From Hydrogenophaga sp. (GTDB lineage Bacteria; Pseudomonadota; Gammaproteobacteria; Burkholderiales; Burkholderiaceae_C), in assembly GCF_011390835.1 (NCBI RefSeq), contig NZ_JAABRQ010000001.1, forward strand, positions 344,348 through 408,347: a stretch of 64,000 nt of DNA, read 5' to 3'. Position numbers and translations under genes: made by a program. Of this stretch, positions 53,552 to 61,637 are shown piece by piece. A model generated the notes under the pieces. It was given only the letters and a program-made list of their open reading frames with translations. It ran no database searches and was not told the origin of the DNA. Position 1 is the stretch's first letter. Every line of letters starts with the position of its first letter.

Positions 53552-54219
53552 TGGTTCGCGTCTACAGAGATGAGAGGCCAATGCCGTGAGTGCCTTTGTA
53601 CCCTCTGCGCTTGTCGCTGATCGTCTGGTCGTTCTTGGCCAACACATTCGGACAGTGCGAACATGCAAAAACATTTCGCTCGCTGACTTGGAGACTAGGA
53701 CGGGGTTAGCCGCAGTGCACTCAAGCCCATCGAGCTCGGTCGCTCGAGTACCCCAGTAGGAGCTTATTTCACGGTTCTTTGGGCGCTGGGCTTAGGGCAG
53801 ACCCTGGACGAGACTTTGAGCCGGTACGCTCAACCCTCAGACCGCATCGGATTTGATCGGCCGAGCGCGGAAGATGCGCAGGATTGATTGGGGTACGAGG
53901 GCCGTTGCGATCTCCACGGGTGGCTGATTTCGATGCAGGTCACGAGGGCGCGCTGACCGCTGAAGTTAAGGCTGGTTGCTGTCACTCAGTTTCGACGGCT
54001 GAGGCGAAAGGCGGCACCGCAACCGGTCTTTCACCGGTCAGGATCTCAAACGACCGCTCGACCACCTGGACCGGTCGTTCGGCAGGGGCGACAGGTGCAA
54101 AGCGCGGGAATGGCCGCTCACGTTGCGAACGAACTCACGCTCTCGACCCTAAGCGGGCATCAGGTCAGAGCTACCGGAAAGCGGACACCGCTGTGCTTGT
54201 GTCAAGCTATTCGGGTAAT
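53552..54219. other. decayed region with repeat remnants
   Basis: About 670 nt without a convincing gene. An open frame spans part of it but its predicted protein looks like random translation. It holds one of two degenerate repeat copies (53970-54058). Confidence 0.5.
53970..54058 (+). repeat. degenerate intergenic repeat, left copy
   Basis: GGCTGGTTGCTG at 53970-53981 and AACGACCGCT at 54049-54058 are 67 nt apart. The same two blocks, in inverted orientation and 66 nt apart, occur at 63182-63269. The sequence between them is only weakly similar. Confidence 0.55.
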
Positions 54220-54798
54220 GTGAGTGCTATCGCCAAAGCATCGGCAACTCCAACTCCAACTCCAACTCCAACTCCAACTCCAGACATCGACCAGCAGCAG
54301 TCCTGCAGACACTGGCTTCGGAGTCGGCCCAAAGAACTCCCTTCCATCGAGACCTGGCAAATCGGGTCAGATGCGGTGGCGCGCCCACCCAAAGGAATCA
54401 CTCACGCCATTCTGGACACACCGGCGGGACTGTCGGGCAAAGCCCTGGAAAGAGTCGTCAAGGTGTCGTCCCGGATCATTGTTCCTGTGCAGGCGTCGCC
54501 GTTTGACCTGTGGGCTACCAAACAATTCTTGCAGTATCTGGCGGAGGTCAAGGCAATTACGAGGGGTAAGGCTAATGTTGCCCTTGTCGGCATGCGAGTG
54601 GATCCGCGCACCTTGGGTGCGACCCAACTGCGTGAGTTCTTGGCTTGTCAAGGATTTCATACCGTGACGATGATTCGCCCCGCTCAACTGTATTCAAGAG
54701 TTGCAGCACGAGGGTCAACAATTTTCGACGTGCCATCCATTTCGGCTCGCGAAAGGGAGGATTGGTTGCCGCTGCTGGAATGGGTTGACGCAGCATAG
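54220..54798 (+). pseudogene. parA-type ATPase remnant lacking its Walker A region
   Basis: From position 54283 onward the translation matches the C-terminal three quarters of a small ParA/MipZ-like ATPase: DIDQQQSCRHWLRSRPKELP, GITHAILDTPAGLSGKALER, VSSRIIVPVQASPFDLWATK and ARGSTIFDVPSISARERED. The N-terminal part with the P-loop (KGGxGKS) is absent. Just before the match lies a tandem hexamer coding Thr-Pro repeats. A GTG at 54220 could start a 192-residue product, but without Walker A it cannot be a normal ATPase. Confidence 0.8.
54246..54281 (+). repeat. hexanucleotide tandem repeat (AACTCC)6
   Basis: Six perfect copies of AACTCC encode alternating Thr and Pro at the break point of the parA remnant. 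Being a multiple of three, changes in copy number would not shift the frame. It may be the scar of slipped-strand repair. Confidence 0.95.
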
Positions 54799-55621
54799 CC
54801 AGTCAAAAAGCGCAAACTGCGCCCAGAGCGCCCAAAATCAGGCTTGGAGTGACTGATACCGTAAGTTCATCGATTGAGCTCGACCGACCGCACTGCAGGA
54901 CCGGACATTCAGCTTGTTGGACCGATAGACCGCAACGGGTCGCTATGGAAAGCAATGCATAGCGACCCAAGCCGATCATCCGTCAAGCCAAGATTGACTG
55001 CCGTGAGCCAGGCGTCGGCGGGTGCAGCCAAGTCAGAGATATGGGCGCCGCAAGCCGCTGCATGAACGCCAGCGGACATCACCAGGCGCGTGATGACGTC
55101 TTGAGGTTCAACATCACCTGACTGGCGGATGATGTAGCGGCCCAGTTGATCGAGCCGCATGCGGTCGTGTGCCCCAGCGATATGGCCGGCTTGTCTCACG
55201 TGACGTGCAGAATGGAGACTGCCTATGAAGTCCACCTCCGCCAAGGGCACCCATGCCGCCGAGCCGGGGCTGGCGACCGTGGAGCACCAGGAGAGCGAAG
55301 GTCGTGCCAAGATCGTAGAGCACATTTACAACCTCGCCACTGTGACAGCCGCACGTCGGAACCGCCTGGCGTGCAGCCCCTCCACGGCACTGCCACAGCA
55401 GGACATCATCGACGCATGTACATGTCGGTCAAGGAAACTTCGAAGAGCGCACTTGGTCTTGCTCGCGCGCCCCTATGGGAGCGGGGGGCGTCAGCAACTG
55501 GTGTCTATGACACTGTTTTCAGATTGAGCTCGATCAATGAACGCTCACGAACAGTTGCTGCGTCACAGCTTTGAAATATGCGGGGAATACCTTGGTAAGC
55601 CCATTGCCAGGAGACATCATC
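54799..55621. other. decayed intergenic region
   Basis: Over 800 nt with no recognised family. Open frames on both strands show no recognisable domain. One small frame (55225-55527) has a ribosome site and is listed separately. GACCGACCGCACTGC near 54890 resembles a motif near 30724. Confidence 0.45.
55225..55527 (+). CDS. possible small hypothetical protein
   Basis: A 100-residue frame starting MKSTSAKGTHAAEPGLATVE, preceded by a GGAG site 7-8 nt before the ATG. The first 45 residues (to EGRAKIVEHIYNLATVTAAR) look protein-like, the rest less so, with many Arg and Cys. It may be a truncated gene with a decayed 3' end. No family recognised. Confidence 0.3.
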   Translation: MKSTSAKGTHAAEPGLATVEHQESEGRAKIVEHIYNLATVTAARRNRLACSPSTALPQQDIIDACTCRSRKLRRAHLVLLARPYGSGGRQQLVSMTLFSD

Positions 55622-55861
55622 ATGACCCCATCCGTATCCAAGCAAGCCAGCACTGAAGCGAACGCCGTCCTGCCGCCGACCGAGGCAGACCCTTCAACGG
55701 TAAGTGGGGCATTGATTGACCCGGCGCATCGTTACCTCATGATCGCAGAAGCAGCTTTCTTCATCGCCGAGGCGCGCGGCTTCACACCCAGCCAAGAATT
55801 TGATGACTGGATAGCTGCCGAGCGCGAGATCGACCAACGGCTTACGAACTCCGACCACTGA
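55622..55861 (+). CDS. DUF2934 family small protein
   Basis: A 79-residue protein with the DUF2934 core RYLMIAEAAFFIAEARGFTP, then FDDWIAAEREIDQRL. Function unknown; members often sit beside stress and transport genes. CAGGAGA lies 7 nt before the ATG. It is convergent with the small membrane protein of the P-type ATPase operon. Confidence 0.85.
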   Translation: MTPSVSKQASTEANAVLPPTEADPSTVSGALIDPAHRYLMIAEAAFFIAEARGFTPSQEFDDWIAAEREIDQRLTNSDH

Positions 55862-55889
55862 GCCAGACTGAGCTCGGCTGCGCCCCCCT

Positions 55890-56306
55890 TCAGGTCGGGT
55901 CGGTGGCTTGTCCAGTGTCGACCTGTGCCGACGACTTTCGCGGTGCGCGTGGCTTGCGCGTAGTCGGTGCGCTCTTTCGCGCCGCCTTGCGTGGCGCTGC
56001 GGCCGCGGCGCTGGCGGGTGCGGCAGGCGACGCCTTGGCTGCGGCGCGCTCAAATTCGGCGGCATCGACCTCGGCCAGCGCGTCCTCCCGCGCCTCGGCC
56101 CACAGGTCGCCAACATGCTCTCGCGCCTGGGCGACCGTCAGCGTCGCGCGTTCCAGGCTGCGGGCCAGGCGTCGCGCCGTCCTGCGCAGCACCTCGGGGT
56201 CGCGTGCCACGGCGACTCCGGCAGCAAAGCCCAATAGCGCGGTGGCGGCAACGCCCATGACGCCGAGTGCGAGAAGGCCCGGGCGGGCCACGTCTTCGAT
56301 CTTCAT
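55890..56306 (-). CDS. small membrane protein with Ala/Lys-rich tail (DUF5132/DUF1490-like)
   Basis: A 138-residue protein. A single membrane segment (LLALGVMGVAATALLGFAAG, residues about 11-30) is followed by a helical stretch of acidic and arginine-rich residues (RTARRLARSLERATLTVAQA), and a C-terminal tail of Ala, Lys, Pro and Arg (AAAAPRKAARKSAPTTRKPR) that could bind nucleic acid or lipid. Its layout recalls DUF1490/DUF5132 proteins encoded beside P-type ATPases. It overlaps the inactive ATPase gene by 4 nt, so its product is probably made together with it. Confidence 0.7.
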   Translation of the reverse strand: MKIEDVARPGLLALGVMGVAATALLGFAAGVAVARDPEVLRRTARRLARSLERATLTVAQAREHVGDLWAEAREDALAEVDAAEFERAAAKASPAAPASAAAAAPRKAARKSAPTTRKPRAPRKSSAQVDTGQATDPT

Positions 56307-58459
56307 GCAGGTTCACTCCTTGAGTTTCGGGATAAGGCGCTTCGACGCCGTCGTGGGGTTTGAGCAGTCTGCCGCATGGCGGCGGAGGTGTCGACCTGTG
56401 TCGCTTCGAGGGACTCGATCCGCAAGCTGTCCAGCAGCAGCAGCAACGCGAACCCGTGGTGCAGCAGCGACGTGCCGATCGGCGGCAGCCAGCGCAGAGC
56501 CGCCGCCGTCATCAGCACCGCATTCGCGGCCGTCGCGGAGCGCTGCTGCAGGCGCAGCTGCCGATGCACTCGCTGCGCCAGGCCGCGCGCGGACACCAGG
56601 CTGGCCAATGGGTCACCGAGCAGCACGCCGTGCGAACCGGTATCGGCATCGGCCGGTGTCAGGCTCAGGCTGCCGGGTGGCACCAGATCGCGCAGCACGG
56701 TGTGCACCATCACCAACGCCGAGCCGTCGCGCACCGCGTCGGCCAGCCAGTCGCCACGCACGCCGGCATCGTCGGTGACGCATTCCGTCGCGAGGGCGCT
56801 CCAGGTCTCCGGGTGCGGCGCCAAGCCATGCCCGCCGTCGGCTTCCTCGAAGACCGCGATGCGTTCGAAGCCCAGCGTGGCCAGTTCGCCCAGACGTTCG
56901 AGTGCCCAGGGACGCAAGGCGCTGGCCAGCACCACCCGCGCCACCACCCGGCCGGCGGCCACCACCGCCAGTTCGCGAAGCAGCGGCCCGGCGGCAGACG
57001 CCAGCGGCCCGGCGTCGAGCGCGAGGCCCCAGACCTGCCGCAGGCGCTGCCGGCTGGCCAGATGCACCTCGTGTTCGCCGACGCGCAGCACCGCGCCGTG
57101 GCAAACCCACAGTCGCACCACGCGGTCGGAGAAGCTCGTGCGGTCCAGCACTTCGATCGGCGTATCGGCCAGAGCGGCCACCCAGCCACGAACCCGCTCG
57201 GCATCGCCGCCGGATTCGGTCTGCACGGACTGGATGGTCCAGCGCCCGCAGGACAGCACGCCGGTGTCCTGCAGCACCAGCGTGCGCGCTGCGGCCAGGC
57301 GCTCGATGGCCTCCAGCCCGGCAGTCAACAGGCCGTGGCGCGCCAGCGCGTAGAGCGCGGCTTCGCGCGCCAGCGGCAAGGCCAGGTCCAGCCCCTGCTG
57401 CGGGTCGGCCTGCAGCATCGCAGCTGCACGAGCAGCGTCGCCGGTCAGGCCGAACACCAGCGCCGATGCAGTCAACGGCAACGACAGCAACCGCTCGATG
57501 CCCGGCGCCAGCCGGCCCGCCGGATCGCGCGCACCGACGGCATGTCGCACCTGGGCACGCAGCCGCTCCAGCCGCGATCCCGCCGCATCGGCCTCGGCAC
57601 GCAGCTCGAGCGTGCCTTCATGCAGGCGCTCGCCGGCGGCCACGTGGTCTCCCGGGCCCACCGGGTGCGGAGTGCTGCGCCGCGCCGCCGGCAAAAGCAT
57701 GGCCGAGCCGTGGAGCACGCAGCCGTCCACGGGCACCACGTCGCCCGGGTACAGGCGCACCCGGTCGCCCGCGCGCAGCGAGCGCATCGGCCACGCCGTC
57801 CCGTCCCCATGTTCTTCGGGATCGCGCAACACCTGGTACTCCGCGGCCGCTGTGGGCAGCAGATGGCCCAGCAGGTCGTCGGCCTGACGCACCAGGCGCC
57901 CGGACAAGCGCTCGGCCAGCAGCCGCAGCAGCACCGAGGTTGAGACAACCAGCGGCTGGCCGCTGATGGCCAGCGATGCCAGCGACGCGGCGTCGAGCAG
58001 CACGGCCGCCGGGTCGTGGCGCAGCCGGCCGGCCTGTGTCAGTACGCGCGCCGCCACCGTGCCGAGCGCCGCGCCGGAGCGCCAGTCCTTCGGCAGCACC
58101 GGCACCGCCAAGGCCAGAACGGCCGGGGCCCACGCCGCCACCTCGGCGGTCGGCCCGCGCCGCCGCGCCACAGTCCGCTTCGGCCTGGTTGCGGGCTCGG
58201 GCGCAGCAGCCCGGCGGCGGGTCGGTCCGGGCGCACCATGCAGGCCCGCGAGCACGGCGGCTCGGGTTTCGGTGGTGCCGTCGTATTGCACGACGACACA
58301 GCGCAGCAGGGCACTGACGCGCACCGACGCCACGCCGCTCAGCATCACTAGGCTGGCTCCGAGCTGGTCCAACTCGACGCCAAGAGCCACGCCCAGCCGC
58401 AGCCGGTGCGCGGTTTCGTGCAGAATCTGGCCGCCTGCCGTTCCAGTCACGCTGCTCAT
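56303..58459 (-). CDS. P-type ATPase homologue lacking catalytic motifs (pseudoenzyme)
   Basis: A 718-residue protein with heavy-metal ATPase architecture: an N-terminal HMA-like domain (ETAHRLRLGVALGVELD, SVRVSALLRCVVVQYDG), an actuator-like domain (GDRVRLYPGDVVPVDGCVLH), a membrane hairpin region, and the typical final segment (LHHGFALLLLLDSLRIESLE). The phosphorylation site reads LVLQDTGVLS: the catalytic Asp of DKTGT is Gln397 and Lys is Asp398. No TGES, no CPC-type metal motif (LQADPQQGLDLA instead) and no GDGxND are present. It overlaps the active ATPase gene and the small membrane gene by 4 nt each. It may be a regulatory or metal-sensing partner. Confidence 0.82.
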   Translation of the reverse strand: MSSVTGTAGGQILHETAHRLRLGVALGVELDQLGASLVMLSGVASVRVSALLRCVVVQYDGTTETRAAVLAGLHGAPGPTRRRAAAPEPATRPKRTVARRRGPTAEVAAWAPAVLALAVPVLPKDWRSGAALGTVAARVLTQAGRLRHDPAAVLLDAASLASLAISGQPLVVSTSVLLRLLAERLSGRLVRQADDLLGHLLPTAAAEYQVLRDPEEHGDGTAWPMRSLRAGDRVRLYPGDVVPVDGCVLHGSAMLLPAARRSTPHPVGPGDHVAAGERLHEGTLELRAEADAAGSRLERLRAQVRHAVGARDPAGRLAPGIERLLSLPLTASALVFGLTGDAARAAAMLQADPQQGLDLALPLAREAALYALARHGLLTAGLEAIERLAAARTLVLQDTGVLSCGRWTIQSVQTESGGDAERVRGWVAALADTPIEVLDRTSFSDRVVRLWVCHGAVLRVGEHEVHLASRQRLRQVWGLALDAGPLASAAGPLLRELAVVAAGRVVARVVLASALRPWALERLGELATLGFERIAVFEEADGGHGLAPHPETWSALATECVTDDAGVRGDWLADAVRDGSALVMVHTVLRDLVPPGSLSLTPADADTGSHGVLLGDPLASLVSARGLAQRVHRQLRLQQRSATAANAVLMTAAALRWLPPIGTSLLHHGFALLLLLDSLRIESLEATQVDTSAAMRQTAQTPRRRRSALSRNSRSEPA

Positions 58460-61400
58460 GGGCCGCGCTCCTTCAGCAGTTCTCGTGTCAGCAGCGGCAG
58501 CACCGCCGTGGCCGCGACCACGAACGCGTCGACCGGGCCGATGGGCGCGGTGCGCAGGATGCGCCGCGCGAACGGCAGCAGCACGGTTCCGGCCTGCGCG
58601 GCCAGCGACCAGCCAACCGCACGGCCGAGTATCGGGTTCGGAAGCAGGCCCCCGCTGCGCAGCGGGCGTGACGAGCGCATTGCCAGCGCGTAGAGCAGCT
58701 GCGACGAGGTCAGCGTCATGAAGGCCATTGTGCGCGCCTGCGGTCCAGCCCCATAGCGGGCGAGCCCGTAGCCGAAGCTCGCAAGCGAGGCCAGCGTCAT
58801 CGCGCCGGCGTCGGTAGCCACGGCGCCCCACTCGCTGCGGTCGAGCAGACCGCCGCGCAGAGACACCGGCGGCCGCTGCAGGATGCCCGGCTCGACCGGC
58901 TCCAGGCCCAGCGCGATGGCCGGCCAGATGTCAGTGGCGATGTTGGTCCACAAGAGGGCCAGCGGGTCGAACGGTTCGGGCAGACCCGCGGCCACGGCCA
59001 CCGTCGTGGCCGCCAACTCGCTGAGATTGGTGGCCACCAGGTAGCGCACGGACTTCTTGATGTTGACGAAGGCCGTGCGCCCTTGCTCGATCGCCTGCAG
59101 CATCGCCGCCGGATGGTCGTCGCGCAGCACGAGGTCGGACATCGCATGCGCGAAGTCGGTGCCGGTGACCCCCATCGCGACGCCGACGTCCGCGATCTTC
59201 AGCGCCGGCCCGTCGTTGATGCCGTCGCCCGTCATCGCAACCACGTGACCGCGCTGCTGCAGCGCCCGAACGATCTCCAGCTTCATCGCCGGGCTGGTGC
59301 GAGCGAAGCCGCTGGCCTGCTCGGCGACGTCGCCGATTTGCTCTGCCGACTCGGGCAGCTGTGCAGCGTCGACCATGCCCTGGCCTCTATCCAGGCCGAT
59401 GCGCGCGGCCACCGACTGGGCGGTTCCGATCTGGTCGCCGGTGATCATCAACGGACGGATACCGGCCGCCCGGAAGCGCGCCACCATCTGCGGCAGATCA
59501 GGGCGCAACGGATCGGCCAAGCCCACCAGGCCGAGCCAGCACAGCCCGGCGGTCTCGCCGAAATGATGGTCGGGGTGTTCGCGGAAGGCCAGCGCCAGCA
59601 CCCGGTCGCCGCGCGTGGCCATCTCGTCGTTGCACTTTAGCAGCCGGCGCCGCAGCGCTGGCGTCAGCGCCTGCGTTCGTTGGCCATCGAACCAGGTGTC
59701 GCAGCGTGCCATCACCTCGTCGGGACGGCCCTTGACGGCGACCAGCAGGCCGCGCGCGGCCGACTCGTGCAGCGTCACCATGTAAGGGTGGTGCTCCGAC
59801 CGGTGACGCACGCTCAGCGGCGGATGGGCGCGGCGCATCCGTTCGGCATCCACACCTCGCGCGACGGCGAACTCGAGCAGCGCGATCTCGGTTGACGAGC
59901 CCTGCCAAGGAGCCGACGATCCACCGTTCGCTCGCTCGACGCTGTTGCACAGTATCGCCACGCGCAGCCAGGCCTCGTGCAGGACCGGCGGCGGCTGATT
60001 CTCCTCGAGAACGATCATCCGGTGACCCACCGTGAGCGAGGATACGGTCATCCGGTTCTGCGTCAACGTGCCGGTCTTGTCGAAGCAGACGGTGTCGACC
60101 GCGCCGAGGTTCTCGATGGCGTCGAGGCGGCGGGCGTAGACCTGGCGCTCTTGCAGCGAGCGCACGCCTGCGGCGAGCAGGCTGGTGGCCACGGTAGGCA
60201 GGCCCTCGGGGATCGCCGCGACGCCCAGCGAGACGGCTGTGCGCAACAGCGGCAGCAAGGGTCGGCCACGCAGCGCACCGATGGCAAAGACGCCGACGCA
60301 CAGGGTGGCGGCCCCGATCGCGAGCCGCTTGCCGAGCGTGTCGAGCTCTTGCTGCAACTGCGTGCGAGGCGCCTCGGCGTCCTGTGCAAGCTGCCGGATG
60401 CGCCCGAGCGCCGCGTGTTTGGCCGTGGCGACCACTACCGCGAGGCCGGCGCCCCCCGACACCACAGTCCCCATGAAAACCATGTTACGGCGTTCGCCGA
60501 GCGGGGTGTCCGCGGTCAATGCACTTGCGGGCTCCTTGCGCACCGGCAGGCTCTCGCCGGTGAGCGCCGCCTCGTTGGTGGCCAGGCGGTGCGCCTGGAC
60601 GACACGGGCGTCGGCCGCGACCGGCTCGCCCGGTTTGAGCACCAGAAGGTCGCCAACGACGACCGCCCGTGCGTCGATGGAGAGCGCGACGCCATCGCGC
60701 AGCACCGTCGTCAGGCGCGGGCCGAGCTTGCGCAGGCTGGACACCGTCTCCTCGGCGCGGCGCTCGGTGACGAAGCCCAGCGTCGCATTTGCGGCCAGCA
60801 CGGCACCGATGGCCCCCGCATCGACGTAAGCGCGCGTGCCCAGCGCCAGCGCGGCCGAGCCGCCCAGCAGCGCCACCGGAACCGACTTGAACTGGCTGAG
60901 CAGGATCTCCGAGGTGCTTCGGCCGGTGACGTCCAGAATCTCGTTGGGTCCGTCCCGGGACAGTCGCGCACCGGCCTCGACGGTCGATAGGCCGTGATCG
61001 ATGTCGATTGCCGTGGATCCTCCGAGGTCGGACAGCAGGCGTTCGATTGGTATGGCGTGGGCGATGTGCGCCGCACTGCCGACGCCCTTGGCGTCGCCGG
61101 GACGGCGCAGTTGCGGTGCCCGAGCCCGCACCGGCTGTGTCGCCGGGGCTGGGGCGGCAGGCGCGGTCACGGGTGGACGCGTGGAATGCGTGGAGTGCGT
61201 TCCGACGACGACCGACACCCAATCGATCCAGAACGCCTCGTCGCGCCCGGGTGTCAATCGGACACGGACAGAGCCGGTCTCGACCCGGATGTCGACCGAG
61301 TCTCCGGCGGCGGATGCCAGCCGACCTGCCAGTGCTGCGTTGCGCAGCAGACCACGCACACGAAGCGATGCCCAGCGCTCGTTCCGGAACGTGACGACGG

Positions 61401-61521
61401 CATGGTGGGCGGCGAAGGGCACAGAGGGCACAGGGGGCACAGGGGGCACAGGGGGCACAGGGGGCACAGGGGGCACAGGGGGCAATCTATATCCAAACTC
61501 GCTGTTCAGCGTGACAACCAT
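58456..61521 (-). CDS. cation-translocating P-type ATPase with N-terminal PPV repeats (CtpI-like)
   Basis: A 1021-residue catalytically complete P-type ATPase: TGES (321-324), PEGLP (438-442), DKTGT (481-485), KGRPDEV (597-603), MITGD (692-696) and TGDGIND (764-770). Residues 14-33 are Pro-Pro-Val repeats, and residues about 40-105 resemble an HMA-like domain. The C-terminal block includes NIATDIWPAIALGLEPVEPG. From recollection, long actinobacterial CtpI proteins join a second ATPase-like half to an active half; here the halves are separate genes. Transported ion unknown. There is no clear ribosome site before the ATG. Confidence 0.9.
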   Translation of the reverse strand: MVVTLNSEFGYRLPPVPPVPPVPPVPPVPPVPSVPFAAHHAVVTFRNERWASLRVRGLLRNAALAGRLASAAGDSVDIRVETGSVRVRLTPGRDEAFWIDWVSVVVGTHSTHSTRPPVTAPAAPAPATQPVRARAPQLRRPGDAKGVGSAAHIAHAIPIERLLSDLGGSTAIDIDHGLSTVEAGARLSRDGPNEILDVTGRSTSEILLSQFKSVPVALLGGSAALALGTRAYVDAGAIGAVLAANATLGFVTERRAEETVSSLRKLGPRLTTVLRDGVALSIDARAVVVGDLLVLKPGEPVAADARVVQAHRLATNEAALTGESLPVRKEPASALTADTPLGERRNMVFMGTVVSGGAGLAVVVATAKHAALGRIRQLAQDAEAPRTQLQQELDTLGKRLAIGAATLCVGVFAIGALRGRPLLPLLRTAVSLGVAAIPEGLPTVATSLLAAGVRSLQERQVYARRLDAIENLGAVDTVCFDKTGTLTQNRMTVSSLTVGHRMIVLEENQPPPVLHEAWLRVAILCNSVERANGGSSAPWQGSSTEIALLEFAVARGVDAERMRRAHPPLSVRHRSEHHPYMVTLHESAARGLLVAVKGRPDEVMARCDTWFDGQRTQALTPALRRRLLKCNDEMATRGDRVLALAFREHPDHHFGETAGLCWLGLVGLADPLRPDLPQMVARFRAAGIRPLMITGDQIGTAQSVAARIGLDRGQGMVDAAQLPESAEQIGDVAEQASGFARTSPAMKLEIVRALQQRGHVVAMTGDGINDGPALKIADVGVAMGVTGTDFAHAMSDLVLRDDHPAAMLQAIEQGRTAFVNIKKSVRYLVATNLSELAATTVAVAAGLPEPFDPLALLWTNIATDIWPAIALGLEPVEPGILQRPPVSLRGGLLDRSEWGAVATDAGAMTLASLASFGYGLARYGAGPQARTMAFMTLTSSQLLYALAMRSSRPLRSGGLLPNPILGRAVGWSLAAQAGTVLLPFARRILRTAPIGPVDAFVVAATAVLPLLTRELLKERGP
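61417..61479. repeat. 9-bp tandem repeat in the P-type ATPase gene
   Basis: Seven copies of a 9-mer (plus strand GGGCACAGG; the first is GGGCACAGA), followed by a partial copy, lie near the 5' end of the ATPase gene. On the coding strand they encode consecutive Pro-Pro-Val. Copy number can vary without frameshift. Confidence 0.95.
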
Positions 61522-61637
61522 ATGACGAAAAGCGAATCGCTACGACTTGTAGCCAGAGACTCCGGGAAACCGCAAAATCCGAGGCTGACGCGTTGCCCGC
61601 GCCATCACAGGCGGATTCCTTCCTTTCACAAGCCCAG

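Noticed and set aside
53884..54798. Long open frame covering the whole parA remnant region
   Set aside because: The first 110 residues look like random translation of repeat debris. Only the part from about 54283 matches a known family.
54909..55325. Opposite-strand frame of 138 residues
   Set aside because: No recognised domain, no ribosome site and it lies in a decayed region.
58460..58831. N-terminal extension of the inactive ATPase
   Set aside because: It reads the active ATPase gene in another frame; the ATG at 58459 overlaps the preceding stop and starts the HMA-like domain.
61417..61479. Possible CRISPR-like array
   Set aside because: Units are 9 bp and contiguous with no spacers; it is a simple tandem repeat within a coding gene.
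61254..61496. Frame with repeated Cys-Pro-Leu
   Set aside because: It is another reading frame of the 9-bp tandem repeat inside the P-type ATPase gene.
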